Shown: positions 16,600 through 27,448, counted from the stretch's first letter. The stretch is 64,000 bases of DNA from Levilactobacillus yonginensis (GCF_003946265.1 NZ_RHNO01000004.1:62001-126000), one strand, 5' to 3'. Translations and numbers: made by a program. Notes: generated by a model from the sequence alone, not told the origin.

Positions 16600-17265
16600 T
16601 TAATCAGTTTTTAAAGGTTCTGAGATACTTTGGTCCATTTCAACCGGTAACTGGCCGTTTTCGCGGAGGCTAAAATAGCTACTCAGGCCCACCACGAAGC
16701 CATCCAGTAGTGGTACACCCATCAATTGGCCGCACTTAGCCAAACGGTTCATAAATGCCAAGTCATTCTCCGATGGCGTCGCGTTTCCGCTAGGATGATT
16801 ATGGGCGACTACCAAGGCAGCCGCACCAGTCACTAGTGCGACCCGAAAGATTTCACGGGGATGCACGGGACAGCTGTCCAGCGTGCCCCGAAACACCGTT
16901 TGCCGATCAATAATCTGGTGTTTGGCATCTAACGCTAAAACCTCCAGTTGTTCCTGTGGTAAGAACCGCAGGTCATCCATCAAGGCCTGACCAATCTGAC
17001 TACTGGCCTGAACTGCGCCCAAGATCTCACGGGGGGCACGCTGCGACCAGCGGCCCAGGGCCAACGCCTGCAAGAAGGCCTGCCGCTGAGTCTGTCCGCC
17101 TACATAAGCCTGACATTGTCGTTGGCTAGCATAACGCAGGCGCGCGACCGTTTGGAAATACCGGAAGAAGCGATCACATTCCCGAACATCGGCCAAACCT
17201 AAAGTGGCTAGTACGCGACTGACCATCTGCCGTTCATTCTTAACCGTTACCTGACACCGTTGCAT
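16600..17265 (-). CDS. radC: RadC family JAB/MPN protein
   Basis: 221-residue RadC homologue. The C-terminal JAB domain holds the JAMM metal motif HNHPSGNATPSENDL; the N-terminal helix-hairpin-helix part is short and diverged, with no recognisable usual RERL opening. RadC is named for DNA repair but its biochemical role is unsettled. ATG start behind GGGGATGAG. It lies between folC and mreB, the common Firmicutes position, in the same direction. Confidence 0.92.
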   Translation of the reverse strand: MQRCQVTVKNERQMVSRVLATLGLADVRECDRFFRYFQTVARLRYASQRQCQAYVGGQTQRQAFLQALALGRWSQRAPREILGAVQASSQIGQALMDDLRFLPQEQLEVLALDAKHQIIDRQTVFRGTLDSCPVHPREIFRVALVTGAAALVVAHNHPSGNATPSENDLAFMNRLAKCGQLMGVPLLDGFVVGLSSYFSLRENGQLPVEMDQSISEPLKTD

Positions 17266-17307
17266 TCTCTCATCCCCTTACAGATTAGCTCCGTAAGAAA
17301 ACCTGAT

Positions 17308-18627
17308 TTACACGTCGGTCCCTTTAAAGTATTGCCGCACTTCTGAAATAAAGTAGAGCGATCCCGTCAACAAGAGTAAATCTTCCGCCGACATTGTATT
17401 CAGAGCCAACTTCAGCCCCGCTGCCCAGTCTGACGCGACCGTTATCCGGTCGTGGTTGGCAACTGCTTCCTCCAATTCAAGCGGTGTGGCGGCCTGCCGT
17501 TTACCGGGGCCTTGGAACTGCGTCAAAATCAAGTGCACGTTGGGCACAGCTAGTAGCGTTTGCACCATTTGCTGATACTGTTTGTCAGCTAATACGGCCA
17601 ATACAATATACACGTCATTGGTCGCAAAATGTTGGCGCAACAGCCGGGCCATTTCGACCATTGCTGGTTCATTGTGCGCCCCATCGATGGCAATCAAGGG
17701 TTGTTCGTTCAGCCGTTCAAACCGGCCCGGCCAAGACGTATGTTGCAGTCCCTGTCGCACCGTGGCAGCAGTCACTGGCAACTGCCGTAACGCATGGTAG
17801 GTCAGGTAAGCGGTTAGCGCCGTGGCTGCATTATCGATTTGGTACTGGCCTAGCAGGTCGACTTGCAAATGTTGCCAGCGGGTCGTGCCAAATTCATAGG
17901 CAAACCGCTCGCCCCACGCCGACTCTGGTTGGTTCTGGACCGTAAAGTCCCGACCCAAAGCCGTCACCTGCGTTTCCTGACGTTGCGCCGTCTCATCCAT
18001 CACCGCCAGAGCATCAGGCGTTAAGCGGCCACAAATCACGGGGACGTTTTCCTTGATGATTCCCGCCTTTTGCGTCGCAATCTTGGGGATGGTGTCCCCT
18101 AATATTTTCATATGATCTAACCCAATCGTAGTGATGACCGACACGGCTGGCGTAATGATGTTCGTGGAGTCATAGAGGCCACCTAATCCAACTTCAACCA
18201 CAACTAAATCCACCGGATGCTGCGCAAAATAGCAAAACATCAGTGCCGTATCAATCTCGAATTCCGTAGGCCCCTGATCACCCAATTCAGCATCCAGCTT
18301 AGCGACCACTGGTTCAATCTGATTGACCGTAGCTAATAGCGCTGAATCACTGATAGGGACGCCGTTCGTACTGATTCGTTCATTGAACCGGGTAATGAAT
18401 GGCGACGTAAACGTGCCCACCGTTTGCCCGTCCGCCATGAACAAATCTCGTAAAAAGGCCACCGTGGACCCCTTCCCGTTTGTCCCAGCGACGTGAATCA
18501 TTTCTAACTTAGCTTGTGGATCACCAAGTAGCCGCATAAACTCACGCATCCGTGTCAACGTGGGCTTCTTTTTAAACCGATCACGACCATGAATAAATTG
18601 TAAAGCTTCGGCGTACGTCTTCACCAA
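17308..18627 (-). CDS. folC: folylpolyglutamate synthase / dihydrofolate synthase
   Basis: 439-residue Mur-ligase-like enzyme adding glutamate to folates. P-loop VAGTNGKGSTVAFL, the signature LVVVEVGLGGLYDSTN and IDGAHNEPA are present. The start is placed at TTG 18627 (giving MVKTYAEALQFIHGR) behind GGGAGG; GTG at 18624 is the alternative. The 26-residue upstream extension from 18705 has no homology feel and no ribosome binding site. A possible extended -10 (TGCTAAACT on the minus strand near 18660-18670) precedes it. Usual valS-folC-radC order. Confidence 0.94.
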   Translation of the reverse strand: MVKTYAEALQFIHGRDRFKKKPTLTRMREFMRLLGDPQAKLEMIHVAGTNGKGSTVAFLRDLFMADGQTVGTFTSPFITRFNERISTNGVPISDSALLATVNQIEPVVAKLDAELGDQGPTEFEIDTALMFCYFAQHPVDLVVVEVGLGGLYDSTNIITPAVSVITTIGLDHMKILGDTIPKIATQKAGIIKENVPVICGRLTPDALAVMDETAQRQETQVTALGRDFTVQNQPESAWGERFAYEFGTTRWQHLQVDLLGQYQIDNAATALTAYLTYHALRQLPVTAATVRQGLQHTSWPGRFERLNEQPLIAIDGAHNEPAMVEMARLLRQHFATNDVYIVLAVLADKQYQQMVQTLLAVPNVHLILTQFQGPGKRQAATPLELEEAVANHDRITVASDWAAGLKLALNTMSAEDLLLLTGSLYFISEVRQYFKGTDV

Positions 18628-18887
18628 ATTTAAAACCTCCCGATTTGTCACTGCCCTCCAGTTTAGCAGATTTCCCTTGAAAAAGAACGCCAGCTTACCA
18701 GTCAATTTATGGTCAAACTTGGCGGTCCGGTATTTTCTGCCAATGATTCAGTTGCCAACCTGGCCCTAACGATTGTCAGATAGTTAAGTCACCTCACTAA
18801 TCGTTGACTATCCACGAAAATTAGTCGAACCGGGTGACAAATCCGACGCCGATTTCGTTAATTTAAGTAGACACTCCTCACAACACC
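18628..18887. other. intergenic region folC-valS
   Basis: No gene seen. It contains the short leader of folC and, near 18770-18830, imperfect inverted sequences (AACGATT...AATCGTT and GATAGT...ACTATC) that could fold or bind a regulator. No clear -35/-10 pair. Confidence 0.4.
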
Positions 18888-18926
18888 AAAAAACGATGTG
18901 GTCCCCCATCAGAGGAATCACATCGT
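18888..18926 (-). terminator. terminator after valS
   Basis: Minus strand ACGATGTG (18919-18926) pairs with CACATCGT, 18-nt loop, followed by TTTTTT. It sits about 40 bases past the valS stop codon. Confidence 0.85.
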
Positions 18927-18967
18927 CATCAAACCTTATTCACCGGCCAAAGCCGATTCAAGATGTT

Positions 18968-21634
18968 TTAAAGTTGTGCTTTAATGTCAGCTAAACGTTG
19001 TTGCGTTGCAGCTAACTTCTTTTCGTTATCAGCTTGTTTTTCACGTTCGGCGTTCACCACGTCTTCTGGCGCGTTGGCCACAAAGCGTTCGTTGCCTAAT
19101 TTCTTAGTAGCCCGGTCAACTTCTGCCGTAAACTTAGCAACTTCCTTATCCAACCGCGCAGCTTCATCGTTTAAATCAACCAGTTCGGCTAACGGTACGG
19201 AAACTTCAGCATCGGTGATCACGGAAGTCATCGACAGCTTTGGTGCAACCAGGTCGGCCCCAATTGCAAAGTCCTTAGGATGAACGAACCGGTCAATGTA
19301 ATCACGGTTATTCTCGAAGACACTTTGTAATTGGGCGTTCTGTGTCTTGATTTGCAGGTCAATTGGTGTAGACATTGGGGCGTTGGCTTCTGCCCGAATG
19401 TTCCGCACAGCCTTGATCAAGTCAATCAGACTGGTCATGTCAGCTTCTGCCGTTGGATTGTCAAATTCTGGATGGTCGACTGGGTAAGCCGCCGTTACCA
19501 GAGAATGGCCTTCGTGTGGCATTGCTTGCCAAATGGCTTCAGTCACAAATGGCATGATTGGTTGTAACAGACGCAGAGTCTGATCCAGCACGTAAGCCAA
19601 CAGGTCCTGCTTAGGCCCCTTTGCGGCTTCGTCATCACCAGTCAAGACTTCCTTACTCATTTCGATATACCAGTCACAGAAGTCGTTCCAGATGAAGTTG
19701 TAAAGGGCCCGGCCAGCTTCACCGAATTCGAACTTGTCGAACATTTCGGTGACGTGCTTAACGGTGTCGTTCAACCGACTCAAAATCCATTTGTCAGTTA
19801 AATCCCATTGACTCGCATCAGGGACAACCGGCTTCGTGTTGTCACCTAAGTTCATGATAACGTAACGGCTGGCGTTCCAAATCTTGTTGATGAAGTTCCA
19901 GGAAGCATCCATCTTCTTGTAACTGAACCGAACATCTTGGCCCGCGGTCGACCCAGTAGACAGGAACCACCGTAAAGCATCGGCCCCGTACTTGTCGATG
20001 ACGTCCATTGGATCGATTCCGTTACCCAGGGACTTACTCATCTTGCGACCCTCTTCATCCCGAATCAAGCCGTGTAGCAAGACGTGTTTGAACGGCTTCT
20101 TACCCGTAAATTCAAGACTTTGGAAGATCATCCGGGAAACCCAGAAGAAGATGATATCGTAACCAGTAACTAACGTGTCCGTTGGGAAGTAGCGCTTAAA
20201 GTCGGCACTATTTTCATCTGGCCAACCCATCGTAGAAAATGGCCACAGGGCACTAGAGAACCAAGTATCCAAAACATCGGGATCTTGTTCCCAGTTTTCG
20301 GGATCCTTAGGTGCCTGTTCGTCAACGTAAACTTCACCAGTCTTCTTGTTGTACCAGGCTGGGATCCGGTGACCCCACCAGAGTTGCCGTGAGATAACCC
20401 AATCATGGACGTTTTCCATCCATTGCGTAAAGGTATGTTCGAACCGTTCTGGTACGAAGTCTACGGCGTTGTCGCCTTCTTGATTCTTGATGGCAGCTTC
20501 AGCCAATGGCTTCATCTTCACGAACCATTGTGTGGAAAGCCGTGCTTCAACCTGAACCCCAGTCCGTTCTGAGTGACCAACGGAATGGACGATTGGGTCA
20601 ACTTTGATCAAGACACCCTCTTCGTCCAAATCGGCAACCATGGCCTTCCGTGCTTCAAACCGATCCATACCTTCATACTTGCCAGCACGGGCGTTCATCG
20701 TTGCGTCTTCGTTCATGGTGTTGATTCGTTCCAGGTTATGCCGATTCCCAACTAAGAAGTCATTAGGGTCGTGGGCTGGCGTAATTTTAACCATCCCAGT
20801 TCCAAAATCGATGTCTACATATTGGTCAGCAATGATTGGAATATTGCGGTGAGCCAGTGGTAAGACCACTTCCTTGCCCACGAGTTCTTTGTACCGGTCA
20901 TCATCGGGGTTCACGGCAACGGCCGTATCACCCATCATCGTTTCAGGACGGGTCGTCGCAATTTCAATGTAATGCTTGCCGTTAAAGGTGAAGTCAGGAT
21001 CAGCAAATGGGTACTTCACGTGGTAGAACGCACCCTTGTCATCCTTATGGATCACTTCAATGTCGGACAATGCCGTCCGTGCTTGGGGATCCCAGTTGAT
21101 GATGTATTCCCCACGGTAGATTAAGCCCTTCTTGTAGAGGGTCACGAAGACCTTCTTAACAGCATCTGAAAGACCATCGTCCAACGTAAACCGTTCACGA
21201 GAGTAGTCCATGGAAAGACCCATCTTGGCCCATTGCTTGTGGATGGTAGCGGCATATTCGTCCTTCCATTCCCAAACCTTGTCCACAAATTTTTCCCGAC
21301 CTAAGTCGTAACGCGTAATACCTTGTTCGCGTAACCGGGCTTCCACCTTGGCTTGTGTGGCGATACCGGCGTGGTCCATCCCTGGAATCCAGAGCGTATC
21401 AAAGCCTTGCATCCGCTTCTGCCGGATGATCATATCTTGTAGCGTGGTGTCCCAAGCGTGCCCCAAATGGAGCTTCCCAGTCACATTAGGTGGTGGGAGA
21501 ACGATTGAGTAAGGTTTCGCCTTCTTGTCGCCGCTAGGCTTGAAGACGTCTTCGTCTAACCAAGACTGGTAACGGCCGGCTTCAACGGCTGTTGGGTCGT
21601 ACTTGGTTGGCATGTCGATTTGCTTGTCTGCCAA
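18968..21634 (-). CDS. valS: valyl-tRNA synthetase
   Basis: Class I synthetase charging tRNA-Val, 888 residues, normal length. HIGH-type motif in [15 protein letters not shown], the editing (CP1) domain with [15 protein letters not shown], the KMSKS motif in [11 protein letters not shown], and a C-terminal coiled coil ([17 protein letters not shown] onward). The start is put at TTG 21634 ([11 protein letters not shown]) behind AAAGGA with 10-base spacing; TTG at 21643 is too close to it. Controlled by its own T-box leader. Confidence 0.97.
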   Translation of the reverse strand: MADKQIDMPTKYDPTAVEAGRYQSWLDEDVFKPSGDKKAKPYSIVLPPPNVTGKLHLGHAWDTTLQDMIIRQKRMQGFDTLWIPGMDHAGIATQAKVEARLREQGITRYDLGREKFVDKVWEWKDEYAATIHKQWAKMGLSMDYSRERFTLDDGLSDAVKKVFVTLYKKGLIYRGEYIINWDPQARTALSDIEVIHKDDKGAFYHVKYPFADPDFTFNGKHYIEIATTRPETMMGDTAVAVNPDDDRYKELVGKEVVLPLAHRNIPIIADQYVDIDFGTGMVKITPAHDPNDFLVGNRHNLERINTMNEDATMNARAGKYEGMDRFEARKAMVADLDEEGVLIKVDPIVHSVGHSERTGVQVEARLSTQWFVKMKPLAEAAIKNQEGDNAVDFVPERFEHTFTQWMENVHDWVISRQLWWGHRIPAWYNKKTGEVYVDEQAPKDPENWEQDPDVLDTWFSSALWPFSTMGWPDENSADFKRYFPTDTLVTGYDIIFFWVSRMIFQSLEFTGKKPFKHVLLHGLIRDEEGRKMSKSLGNGIDPMDVIDKYGADALRWFLSTGSTAGQDVRFSYKKMDASWNFINKIWNASRYVIMNLGDNTKPVVPDASQWDLTDKWILSRLNDTVKHVTEMFDKFEFGEAGRALYNFIWNDFCDWYIEMSKEVLTGDDEAAKGPKQDLLAYVLDQTLRLLQPIMPFVTEAIWQAMPHEGHSLVTAAYPVDHPEFDNPTAEADMTSLIDLIKAVRNIRAEANAPMSTPIDLQIKTQNAQLQSVFENNRDYIDRFVHPKDFAIGADLVAPKLSMTSVITDAEVSVPLAELVDLNDEAARLDKEVAKFTAEVDRATKKLGNERFVANAPEDVVNAEREKQADNEKKLAATQQRLADIKAQL

Positions 21635-21676
21635 TGAAATCAATTCCTTTCTGATTTGACGTTAGTGGATGGACGC

Positions 21677-21909
21677 AAAAAAATCTCCGTCCTAAACAAT
21701 TAGGACGAAGATTCTTCGCGGTACCACCTAAATTGGGCGTTCATGCCCCACTTAACATCGTTGTTAACGGAGAGTGCTCCGGAACAGGCCTACTTCATTT
21801 CAGTCTGTCAGCTCACAAGCTACGTTCACGTGAACCAAGCGACCGGTTTCCAGCATCCCCGGCTCTCTAGACAACTTCGTTCTCGTTACTGACTTGTTCT
21901 TAGCTATTC
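21677..21909 (-). promoter_or_regulatory. T-box leader of valS, specifier GUA (Val)
   Basis: T-box riboswitch. Minus strand Stem I shows CAGTAACGAGAACG, the distal GCCGGGGATGCTGGAAACC region and GAAC-GTA with the specifier at 21821-21823. T-box sequence AGGTGGTACCGCG at 21717-21729; terminator TTCGTCCTAA...TTTAGGACGGA with a T run at 21677-21712. Uncharged tRNA-Val should allow read-through into valS. Confidence 0.92.
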
Positions 21910-21915
21910 TTAGAT

Positions 21916-21944
21916 AGTCTACTCAACTTTTCCCTAAACGTCAA
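21916..21944 (-). promoter_or_regulatory. valS promoter, -35 inside tpx
   Basis: Minus strand TTGACG (21939-21944), 17-bp spacer, TAGACT (21916-21921). The -35 lies within the last codons of tpx. Confidence 0.75.
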
Positions 21945-22443
21945 CTCGGGGAACTAATTTTTCGAGGGCATCGATAGCTTCCAGGTAGTCTGGCTCGTCA
22001 CTCTGTTCAGTGACCACTTGCCGGTAAAAGATCTTACCCGTGTCATCAATGATCCAGATGGACCGTGCCAAATTCCCTAGGTTAGGAACGTACAGACCCA
22101 TTTCGTAACCGAATGATAACTCTTCATCGGATAACAGGTCGACGTTTTCAACACCCTGAGCAGCACACCAGCCGGTTTGCTCTGCGATTGAATTGTTAGA
22201 AATCGTACAGAACCGCGCTGCTGGATAATGGTCCGCCTGCTGGGTAAACTTCCGCGTTTGTAGCGTGCAAACTGGCGTGTCGAGGTCGGGAACAACGCTG
22301 ATCAAAGTAACTTTGCCAATCAAGTTAGCCGTTTTTACTTTCGTGTTTTCCTGATCAAATACTTTAAATTTAGGTAACTGATCCCCCACTTCTGGTAACG
22401 TGCCAGAGAGAGAAAATGTATCGCCGAGTCGTGTAACTTCCAC
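21934..22443 (-). CDS. tpx: thiol peroxidase Tpx
   Basis: 169-residue atypical two-cysteine peroxiredoxin reducing hydroperoxides with thioredoxin. Peroxidatic Cys59 lies in DTPVCTLQTRKF and resolving Cys93 in TGWCAAQG. The start is set at GTG 22443 (VEVTRLGDTFSLSG) with AAGGGG 9 bases upstream; the ORF can be opened to 22497 but without support. Single gene with its own promoter; no terminator seen before the valS promoter. Confidence 0.95.
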   Translation of the reverse strand: MEVTRLGDTFSLSGTLPEVGDQLPKFKVFDQENTKVKTANLIGKVTLISVVPDLDTPVCTLQTRKFTQQADHYPAARFCTISNNSIAEQTGWCAAQGVENVDLLSDEELSFGYEMGLYVPNLGNLARSIWIIDDTGKIFYRQVVTEQSDEPDYLEAIDALEKLVPRVDV

Positions 22444-22496
22444 GCAGATCAACCCCTTCAAGTTGTTTATCGGCCCTATGCCGATTGGTTGGTTCA

Positions 22497-22526
22497 ATTA
22501 TCACGCAACATAGGGGGTCCTGACAA
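22497..22526 (-). promoter_or_regulatory. tpx promoter
   Basis: Minus strand TTGTCA (22521-22526), 18-bp spacer, GATAAT (22497-22502), 54 bases from the tpx GTG. Confidence 0.6.
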
Positions 22527-22589
22527 GCGTTTTGATATAAAATCACGAAAAACTCAAGTTAAAGACAAATCGGTTATACTCCGGCGCTC

Positions 22590-23012
22590 AGAGATTCCGC
22601 CTGCTGTGGGGAACGCCTCCGGCCTGAAAAGCGGTCCTTCGGCTCGGTTTGAAGCCTGGAAAAACCACCAGTCTCCAAACTCGTCCCACGCTGTAAGCCG
22701 AAAATCGGCTAACACCGTCGACACAGCTGGCTCCACCTCTGACCACCTCCGGTTAAACAGGTTCTTGGAGAATAAGCTAACTTACATGCCTGAATGACAG
22801 AACTTACTCAGTATTATTGGCGCGCCACCAGGTAGCCGAGAGTGAGTCACATTTGGACTCAGCCGTGGGATTTTCAAGTAATCTTCTTGAAAATGGCGAC
22901 TTGGAGACGTGCTTTGCGGCTTCAAGCGAAGGACAAGACCGCTTTTTGGCTTGTCCCGTCCTGCCCACCGCGTTCCAGTCCAAATTTGGCGAACGGTAAG
23001 GCGGAAATTTCC
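22590..23012. repeat. diverged inverted repeat, intergenic, GC-rich
   Basis: Between tpx and thiI. Two related segments face each other: 22594-22690 on the plus strand and about 22865-23008 on the minus strand share blocks in the same order (TTCCGCC, GGAACGC, AAAAGCGGTC, CCTTCG, TTGAAGCC, GTCTCCAA, CCCACG). Short ORFs on both strands here have no ribosome binding site and arise from the repeat. A small perfect hairpin AGCCGA-AAA-TCGGCT is at 22696-22710. It may be a degenerate mobile repeat or a structured RNA; I do not recognise the family. Confidence 0.6.
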
Positions 23013-23131
23013 CACTATGTCTGACTACCCCCCAACCCTTGTTGTATCAAGCACACTAGGTTGCCTAATTTATACGCAACTATTGTTATTACAACAAACC
23101 TAACTGGTATTTAACGTCCTATTTTTCAGAC

Positions 23132-23165
23132 AAAAAAGGCGGCCGAGAGTTGCTCTCAACCGCCT
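23132..23165 (-). terminator. terminator after thiI
   Basis: Minus strand AGGCGGTTGAGAGC pairs with CTCTCGGCCGCCT, then TTTTTT at 23132-23137. Confidence 0.85.
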
Positions 23166-23182
23166 GGTGTCACACACTCATA

Positions 23183-24400
23183 TTAAAGTAATTCTGCAAA
23201 AACGTCTTCGTTTTGATTCAGGTAGTTATCCCCTGGTCGAATCTCTGTAACGGTGATGCCATCGAGTGCTTCCTTCATCAAGCCTTCTACGTCAATAAAG
23301 CTTTCAAACCGCCGAGACTTTTCCAAGTCAGGGTGAGTCTTAGGTGCCGGCGGCGTGAAGATTGTACAGCAGTCTTCATATGGCAGGATGGACAGGTCAT
23401 AAGTGTCGATATCCTCGGCAACCTTGATGATTTCCGTCTTATCCATTGACAACAGTGGCCGTAGAATTGGCATCGAGGTCACATCGTTAATAGCCGCCAT
23501 GCTTTCCAAAGTTTGGGAGGCAACTTGCCCCAGAGATTCTCCGTTGAAGATTCCCTTAGCGTGCCGCTTTTCAGCAATTGCTGCCGTCAACCGGAGCATT
23601 AAGCGCCGTTGAACCGTCATCAGGTAACCTTCAGGAACTTGTTCCTTGATGGTTTCTTGAATCTTGGTGAACGGTACCTGGATGAATTGAATGCCACCAG
23701 AATACCCAGCTAACCGTGCCGTCAATTCCTTAGCCTTAGCCAAGGCTTGTTCCGACGTGTAAGGCGGACTGAAGAAGTGAACCATGTCGATTTTGACCCC
23801 ACGACGCAATGCGTAGTAGGAAGCCACTGGTGAGTCGATCCCACCAGACAACATCATTACGGCCTTGCCACCGGTTCCAACGGGCAGCCCTCCGGCTCCA
23901 TGGATCGTTTGGCCGGAAAGAAAGACCCCGTTTACCCGAACTTCAACTCGGAGTTCTAAGTCAGGGTGCTTCATCTTAACCACTAGGTCAGGAAAAGCAT
24001 CCAGCAAGGTATCACCCAAAAGTTCATTCAGCTGGTACGTATCGTATGGAAATTCCTTGTCCTGTCGCCGTGTATTGATCTTAAAGGTCATTCCTGGCTG
24101 GTAGTTTTCCTTCAGCATGGCAATGGCTGCAGCCTTGACGGCCGTAATATCCTTCTCGACCTTCACAGAAGGTGAAAAGTTTTCAATCCCAAAAACCCCT
24201 TTTAAGCGAGCCATAACGGCTGTTGAATCCGCACCGTTTAGGGTAACGTGTAACCGGTCATGTTGTGCACTGATATCTAAGTCGTCAAACTTACTCAGAG
24301 CTTTGCGAACGTTGTGGCCAAGTTGCTTGATAAAGTCTTTCTTGTTCTTTCCCTTCGTCGACAACTCGCCGTAACGAACCATAATCTCGCTGTATTCCAT
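23183..24400 (-). CDS. thiI: tRNA 4-thiouridine synthase ThiI
   Basis: 405-residue enzyme forming s4U8 in tRNA. N-terminal ferredoxin-like and THUMP domains (about 1-165), then the PP-loop SGGIDSP at 185-191. A CC pair in [11 protein letters not shown] lies near the C-terminus. As in other Gram-positives the rhodanese domain found in enterobacteria is absent, so sulfur must come directly from the partner desulfurase NifS encoded 20 bp upstream. ATG behind AAAGGGG. Confidence 0.96.
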   Translation of the reverse strand: MEYSEIMVRYGELSTKGKNKKDFIKQLGHNVRKALSKFDDLDISAQHDRLHVTLNGADSTAVMARLKGVFGIENFSPSVKVEKDITAVKAAAIAMLKENYQPGMTFKINTRRQDKEFPYDTYQLNELLGDTLLDAFPDLVVKMKHPDLELRVEVRVNGVFLSGQTIHGAGGLPVGTGGKAVMMLSGGIDSPVASYYALRRGVKIDMVHFFSPPYTSEQALAKAKELTARLAGYSGGIQFIQVPFTKIQETIKEQVPEGYLMTVQRRLMLRLTAAIAEKRHAKGIFNGESLGQVASQTLESMAAINDVTSMPILRPLLSMDKTEIIKVAEDIDTYDLSILPYEDCCTIFTPPAPKTHPDLEKSRRFESFIDVEGLMKEALDGITVTEIRPGDNYLNQNEDVFAELL

Positions 24401-24420
24401 GGCGCGACCCCTTTCGTTAA

Positions 24421-25566
24421 TTAGCTTAATTTTGCAAATTGTGTGTAAAGTTCATCAAAGACTTGATTGAACTTTTCGGCTTCGGCCATCGTATTGTGTT
24501 CGTCCAGAGAAATCCGGATGGCACTCGTAGCGATACCGTCGTCAATCTTCATAGCCTTCAATGTACTGGATTCCATGTGCTTCTTAGATGAGCAAGCACT
24601 CGTCGTAGAAATATAGATTTCATGTTGTTCAAATGCGTGCACGATGGTCTCTCCTCGAACCCCTGCTATGGCAAAGCACAGAATGTGCGGTGCAAACAGT
24701 GGCGACTCCTTCGAGAAAATCGTTACGTTGGGGAACTTTTCGACGTGATGGAGAATCGCTAAGCGAATCTCGCGTTGGAGTTTAACCTTTTCATCCTCAT
24801 CGTCCAGTAATAGCCGCAAAGCTTTTGCCATTGCAACAATCGCGGGGAGGTTTTCAGTTCCGGAACGTAAATCCCGTTCCTGTCCCCCACCAGTCATGAG
24901 TGGCGCAATCTTTCGGCCTTGACGCTTGTACATGAACCCAATCCCACGTGGCGCATGAAATTTATGACCAGAGAAGGTCACAAAGTCCACTCGGTCGTTG
25001 AAAATATGGTCCATCAGTCCCTTACCAATTCCTTGGACGGCATCGATATGCCAATGAATCCGAGGGAAGTCGCGCATCACAGCAGCGATTTCATCTAGTG
25101 GTTGAATGGCCCCAATTTCATTGTTCACGGCCATTGTGGATACCAGAATCGTTGATGGCCGAATGGCAGCCCGCAAGTCTTCGGCGGACACACGACCATT
25201 CTCATCAACTGGCAAGTAAGTCACATCAAAGCCCAGCGTTTCCAGCTGTGCCATGGTGTTGTAAACGGCTGGATGTTCAACCTCGGTCGTAATCAAATGG
25301 TTCCCAAATTCGCGTTTAGCGATGGCCGTCCCTTTGATGACCCAGTTGTCACCCTCAGTCCCGCCACTGGTGAATAGAATCTCACTCAGCTTGGCACCGA
25401 CGAGGTCAGCAATCTGTTGTCGTGACTGTTCAAGCAGATTGAAAGCCTGTTCACCAACGTTGTGTAGGCTTGATGGGTTACCCCAGAAACGTTCACTGAC
25501 CTTGGCGTAAGTATCAACGACTTCAGGCGCTGCCTTGGTCGTTGCACTGTTATCAAAATAAATCAT
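24421..25566 (-). CDS. cysteine desulfurase (NifS/NifZ type)
   Basis: 381-residue PLP enzyme releasing sulfur from cysteine. PLP lysine is Lys202 in [10 protein letters not shown]; active-site Cys325 lies in [11 protein letters not shown] with a short loop as in group II-like NifZ enzymes. It is paired with thiI in a two-gene operon, so its job is most likely sulfur supply for tRNA s4U rather than general Fe-S assembly. Promoter upstream is near consensus. Confidence 0.94.
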   Translation of the reverse strand: MIYFDNSATTKAAPEVVDTYAKVSERFWGNPSSLHNVGEQAFNLLEQSRQQIADLVGAKLSEILFTSGGTEGDNWVIKGTAIAKREFGNHLITTEVEHPAVYNTMAQLETLGFDVTYLPVDENGRVSAEDLRAAIRPSTILVSTMAVNNEIGAIQPLDEIAAVMRDFPRIHWHIDAVQGIGKGLMDHIFNDRVDFVTFSGHKFHAPRGIGFMYKRQGRKIAPLMTGGGQERDLRSGTENLPAIVAMAKALRLLLDDEDEKVKLQREIRLAILHHVEKFPNVTIFSKESPLFAPHILCFAIAGVRGETIVHAFEQHEIYISTTSACSSKKHMESSTLKAMKIDDGIATSAIRISLDEHNTMAEAEKFNQVFDELYTQFAKLS

Positions 25567-25620
25567 ACTGAACCCTCTTATCTTTTTCTATTGGTTCGAC
25601 TCCGATAGAAATTCTTTTTC

Positions 25621-25649
25621 ATTATAAACACAAATGCAACCAACCACAA
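25621..25649 (-). promoter_or_regulatory. promoter of the desulfurase-thiI operon
   Basis: Minus strand TTGTGG (25644-25649), 17-bp spacer, TATAAT (25621-25626). Confidence 0.8.
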
Positions 25650-25674
25650 GCTTTTCACGCCGGGCAAATAAATG

Positions 25675-25712
25675 AAAAGGCTTACCCGTGTTTCCGTCTG
25701 GGTAAGCCTTTT
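25675..25712 (-). terminator. terminator after ezrA
   Basis: Minus strand AAAAGGCTTACCC (25700-25712) pairs perfectly with GGGTAAGCCTTTT (25675-25687), followed by CATTTATTT. The 13-bp stem starts 3 bases after the ezrA stop codon. Confidence 0.85.
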
Positions 25713-25714
25713 GG

Positions 25715-27448
25715 TTAATCTTCTTCAGTTCGTCGCTTAGGTTTAGCCGTCCCTTTACGGGCATAGTAGGCATCCTCTAAACGCTTGTAAGAACCAGGTT
25801 CCACTTCATCAAGTACCGTGGCAATCGTTTCCAACGCCTGGGCGTACTGGAAGTCGTGTTCAAACAACTGTGCTGCTTTTTCACTCGCCTCAGCCACATT
25901 GTCGTGACTGGTTTGATAACGGTTAGCGTACTGTAACAGTTGTTCGGCCAATTGGGAACTATCGATTAGATCCTCCGTCTTTTCCCGAAGGGTATCTAAA
26001 TCCGTTTGAATGATCAACAGTTGCTTGGTAATCCGTTCCATGTTGATTTGTGGTTGATCCATGTCAGTCGCTAATTGGGCCACTTCATCCCGTACCACGA
26101 AGAAGTAGTCTAAGTACTCCTGGGGAATCCCGGGCAGATTCAAGTTTTCAACCTGACGACGTAAGCTATGTAGATCAAAATCAAATTGTTGTAAGGTGTC
26201 TCTGGCTTGCCGCTCTTCATCAGCCAATCCAGCCACACTCTTTAAGATGTCAGCCTGTTGTTCTTCAATCTGTTGCAGGTCCTTTTCCTGTTGCTGCTGG
26301 TGTTCCAAAATAATGGAATACGTCGCCGTTTGGCCGGTCAGATCCTGCACATCTCGTTGGTACGTGCCATCAATATTTCGCAATTGCTCGTTGAGTTCAC
26401 GCGCCGTTTCCAGCTCTTGGTGATCCAACGTATAGTTCTGACTCAACCGGTCCAACTCATTCAACAAAGCGTGGCTCTGATTTTGCGCGTGCCCAATAAA
26501 CTTGGCCACGTTATCCAAATTTTGTTCAACCGGTGTCTTGGCATCGATCTCTGTCTGCATCAAATCATAAATTTGATCAATTTGTTTGGCAATGCGATCA
26601 TTCACGACCTTGGCATCGTCAGGCCGTAAATCACCCAGCGTTTCCAGGTTTTCAGTCACGTGACTGTTAATGTCCGCCACCATTTGGGGGACGTCCTGCT
26701 CACCAAAGTGGAAGTGCTGACTGGTCAGTTGGTCGTAACCTGCTTTTAATTCTTTCAGTTGATCCGGATAAACGACCGTTAAATCCTTATACAATGGTGG
26801 GATGGCTTTAATTAAATCTTCCAGCTCATCGGTATCCGTATCTAACTGACTCAGGACATCGGCTGCTCGCTCGTGGTCCCCTTCTTGCGTCAACCGGGTA
26901 AAGGTATCAAAATTGTCTTCCAGTTGACTGAGGCGTTCTTCCAAACCGTCAATGCTGGGTCCAAACGCAAAGTTCTTGGCCAACAGTGTCTTCCGCAACC
27001 CCTGGTACTTTTGTTCCAGGTCATGAACGGCTTGCCGGTGTTGCTTATCTACTTCTTGCAAGCTAGCCAATTTGGCTTGAACCGATTGCACGAGTTCGTC
27101 AGTTTGGCTAACCAACAGGGTGACCTTGTTTAGATCCTGTCGGAGTTGTACCAGATTGATTCCCCGTGAATCAGCAGTCAATTTGGTGAGTGCTTCATCG
27201 ATGCGCGTAAACCGGTTCTCAGTGATGTCGGTGAAGTCATCTTCAAGTTGTTGATACTGCTCCAGGGACTGGCCAGTGAGGCTTAATTGCCCAACCAGTT
27301 CCAGCTCATCCGTTAAGGGAATAGCCACCATGGTTTCTTTTTTTGCGGTTAACGTCGCGACCTGCCGCCGTACCCGTTGCTGGTAGGCTAGCACGCCCAC
27401 GTAGGCAACGATGGCAAGTATGACGATTCCGATTAGCACACCTATCAT
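25715..27448 (-). CDS. ezrA: septation ring formation regulator EzrA
   Basis: 577-residue membrane-tethered, spectrin-like coiled-coil protein that modulates FtsZ ring formation. N-terminal membrane helix at about 2-22, then helical repeats throughout (EKYQGLRKTLL, LQEVDKQHRQAV, QRQARDTLQQFDFDL). The start is set at ATG 27448 (MIGVLIGIVIL) behind AAGGATGGGG; eight residues upstream are removed. Monocistronic, divergent from the methionine sulfoxide reductase gene. Confidence 0.95.
   Translation of the reverse strand: MIGVLIGIVILAIVAYVGVLAYQQRVRRQVATLTAKKETMVAIPLTDELELVGQLSLTGQSLEQYQQLEDDFTDITENRFTRIDEALTKLTADSRGINLVQLRQDLNKVTLLVSQTDELVQSVQAKLASLQEVDKQHRQAVHDLEQKYQGLRKTLLAKNFAFGPSIDGLEERLSQLEDNFDTFTRLTQEGDHERAADVLSQLDTDTDELEDLIKAIPPLYKDLTVVYPDQLKELKAGYDQLTSQHFHFGEQDVPQMVADINSHVTENLETLGDLRPDDAKVVNDRIAKQIDQIYDLMQTEIDAKTPVEQNLDNVAKFIGHAQNQSHALLNELDRLSQNYTLDHQELETARELNEQLRNIDGTYQRDVQDLTGQTATYSIILEHQQQQEKDLQQIEEQQADILKSVAGLADEERQARDTLQQFDFDLHSLRRQVENLNLPGIPQEYLDYFFVVRDEVAQLATDMDQPQINMERITKQLLIIQTDLDTLREKTEDLIDSSQLAEQLLQYANRYQTSHDNVAEASEKAAQLFEHDFQYAQALETIATVLDEVEPGSYKRLEDAYYARKGTAKPKRRTEED

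Noticed and set aside
22489-23103. Several short ORFs on both strands between tpx and thiI
   Set aside because: No ribosome binding sites, no protein-like composition; they arise from the inverted repeat.
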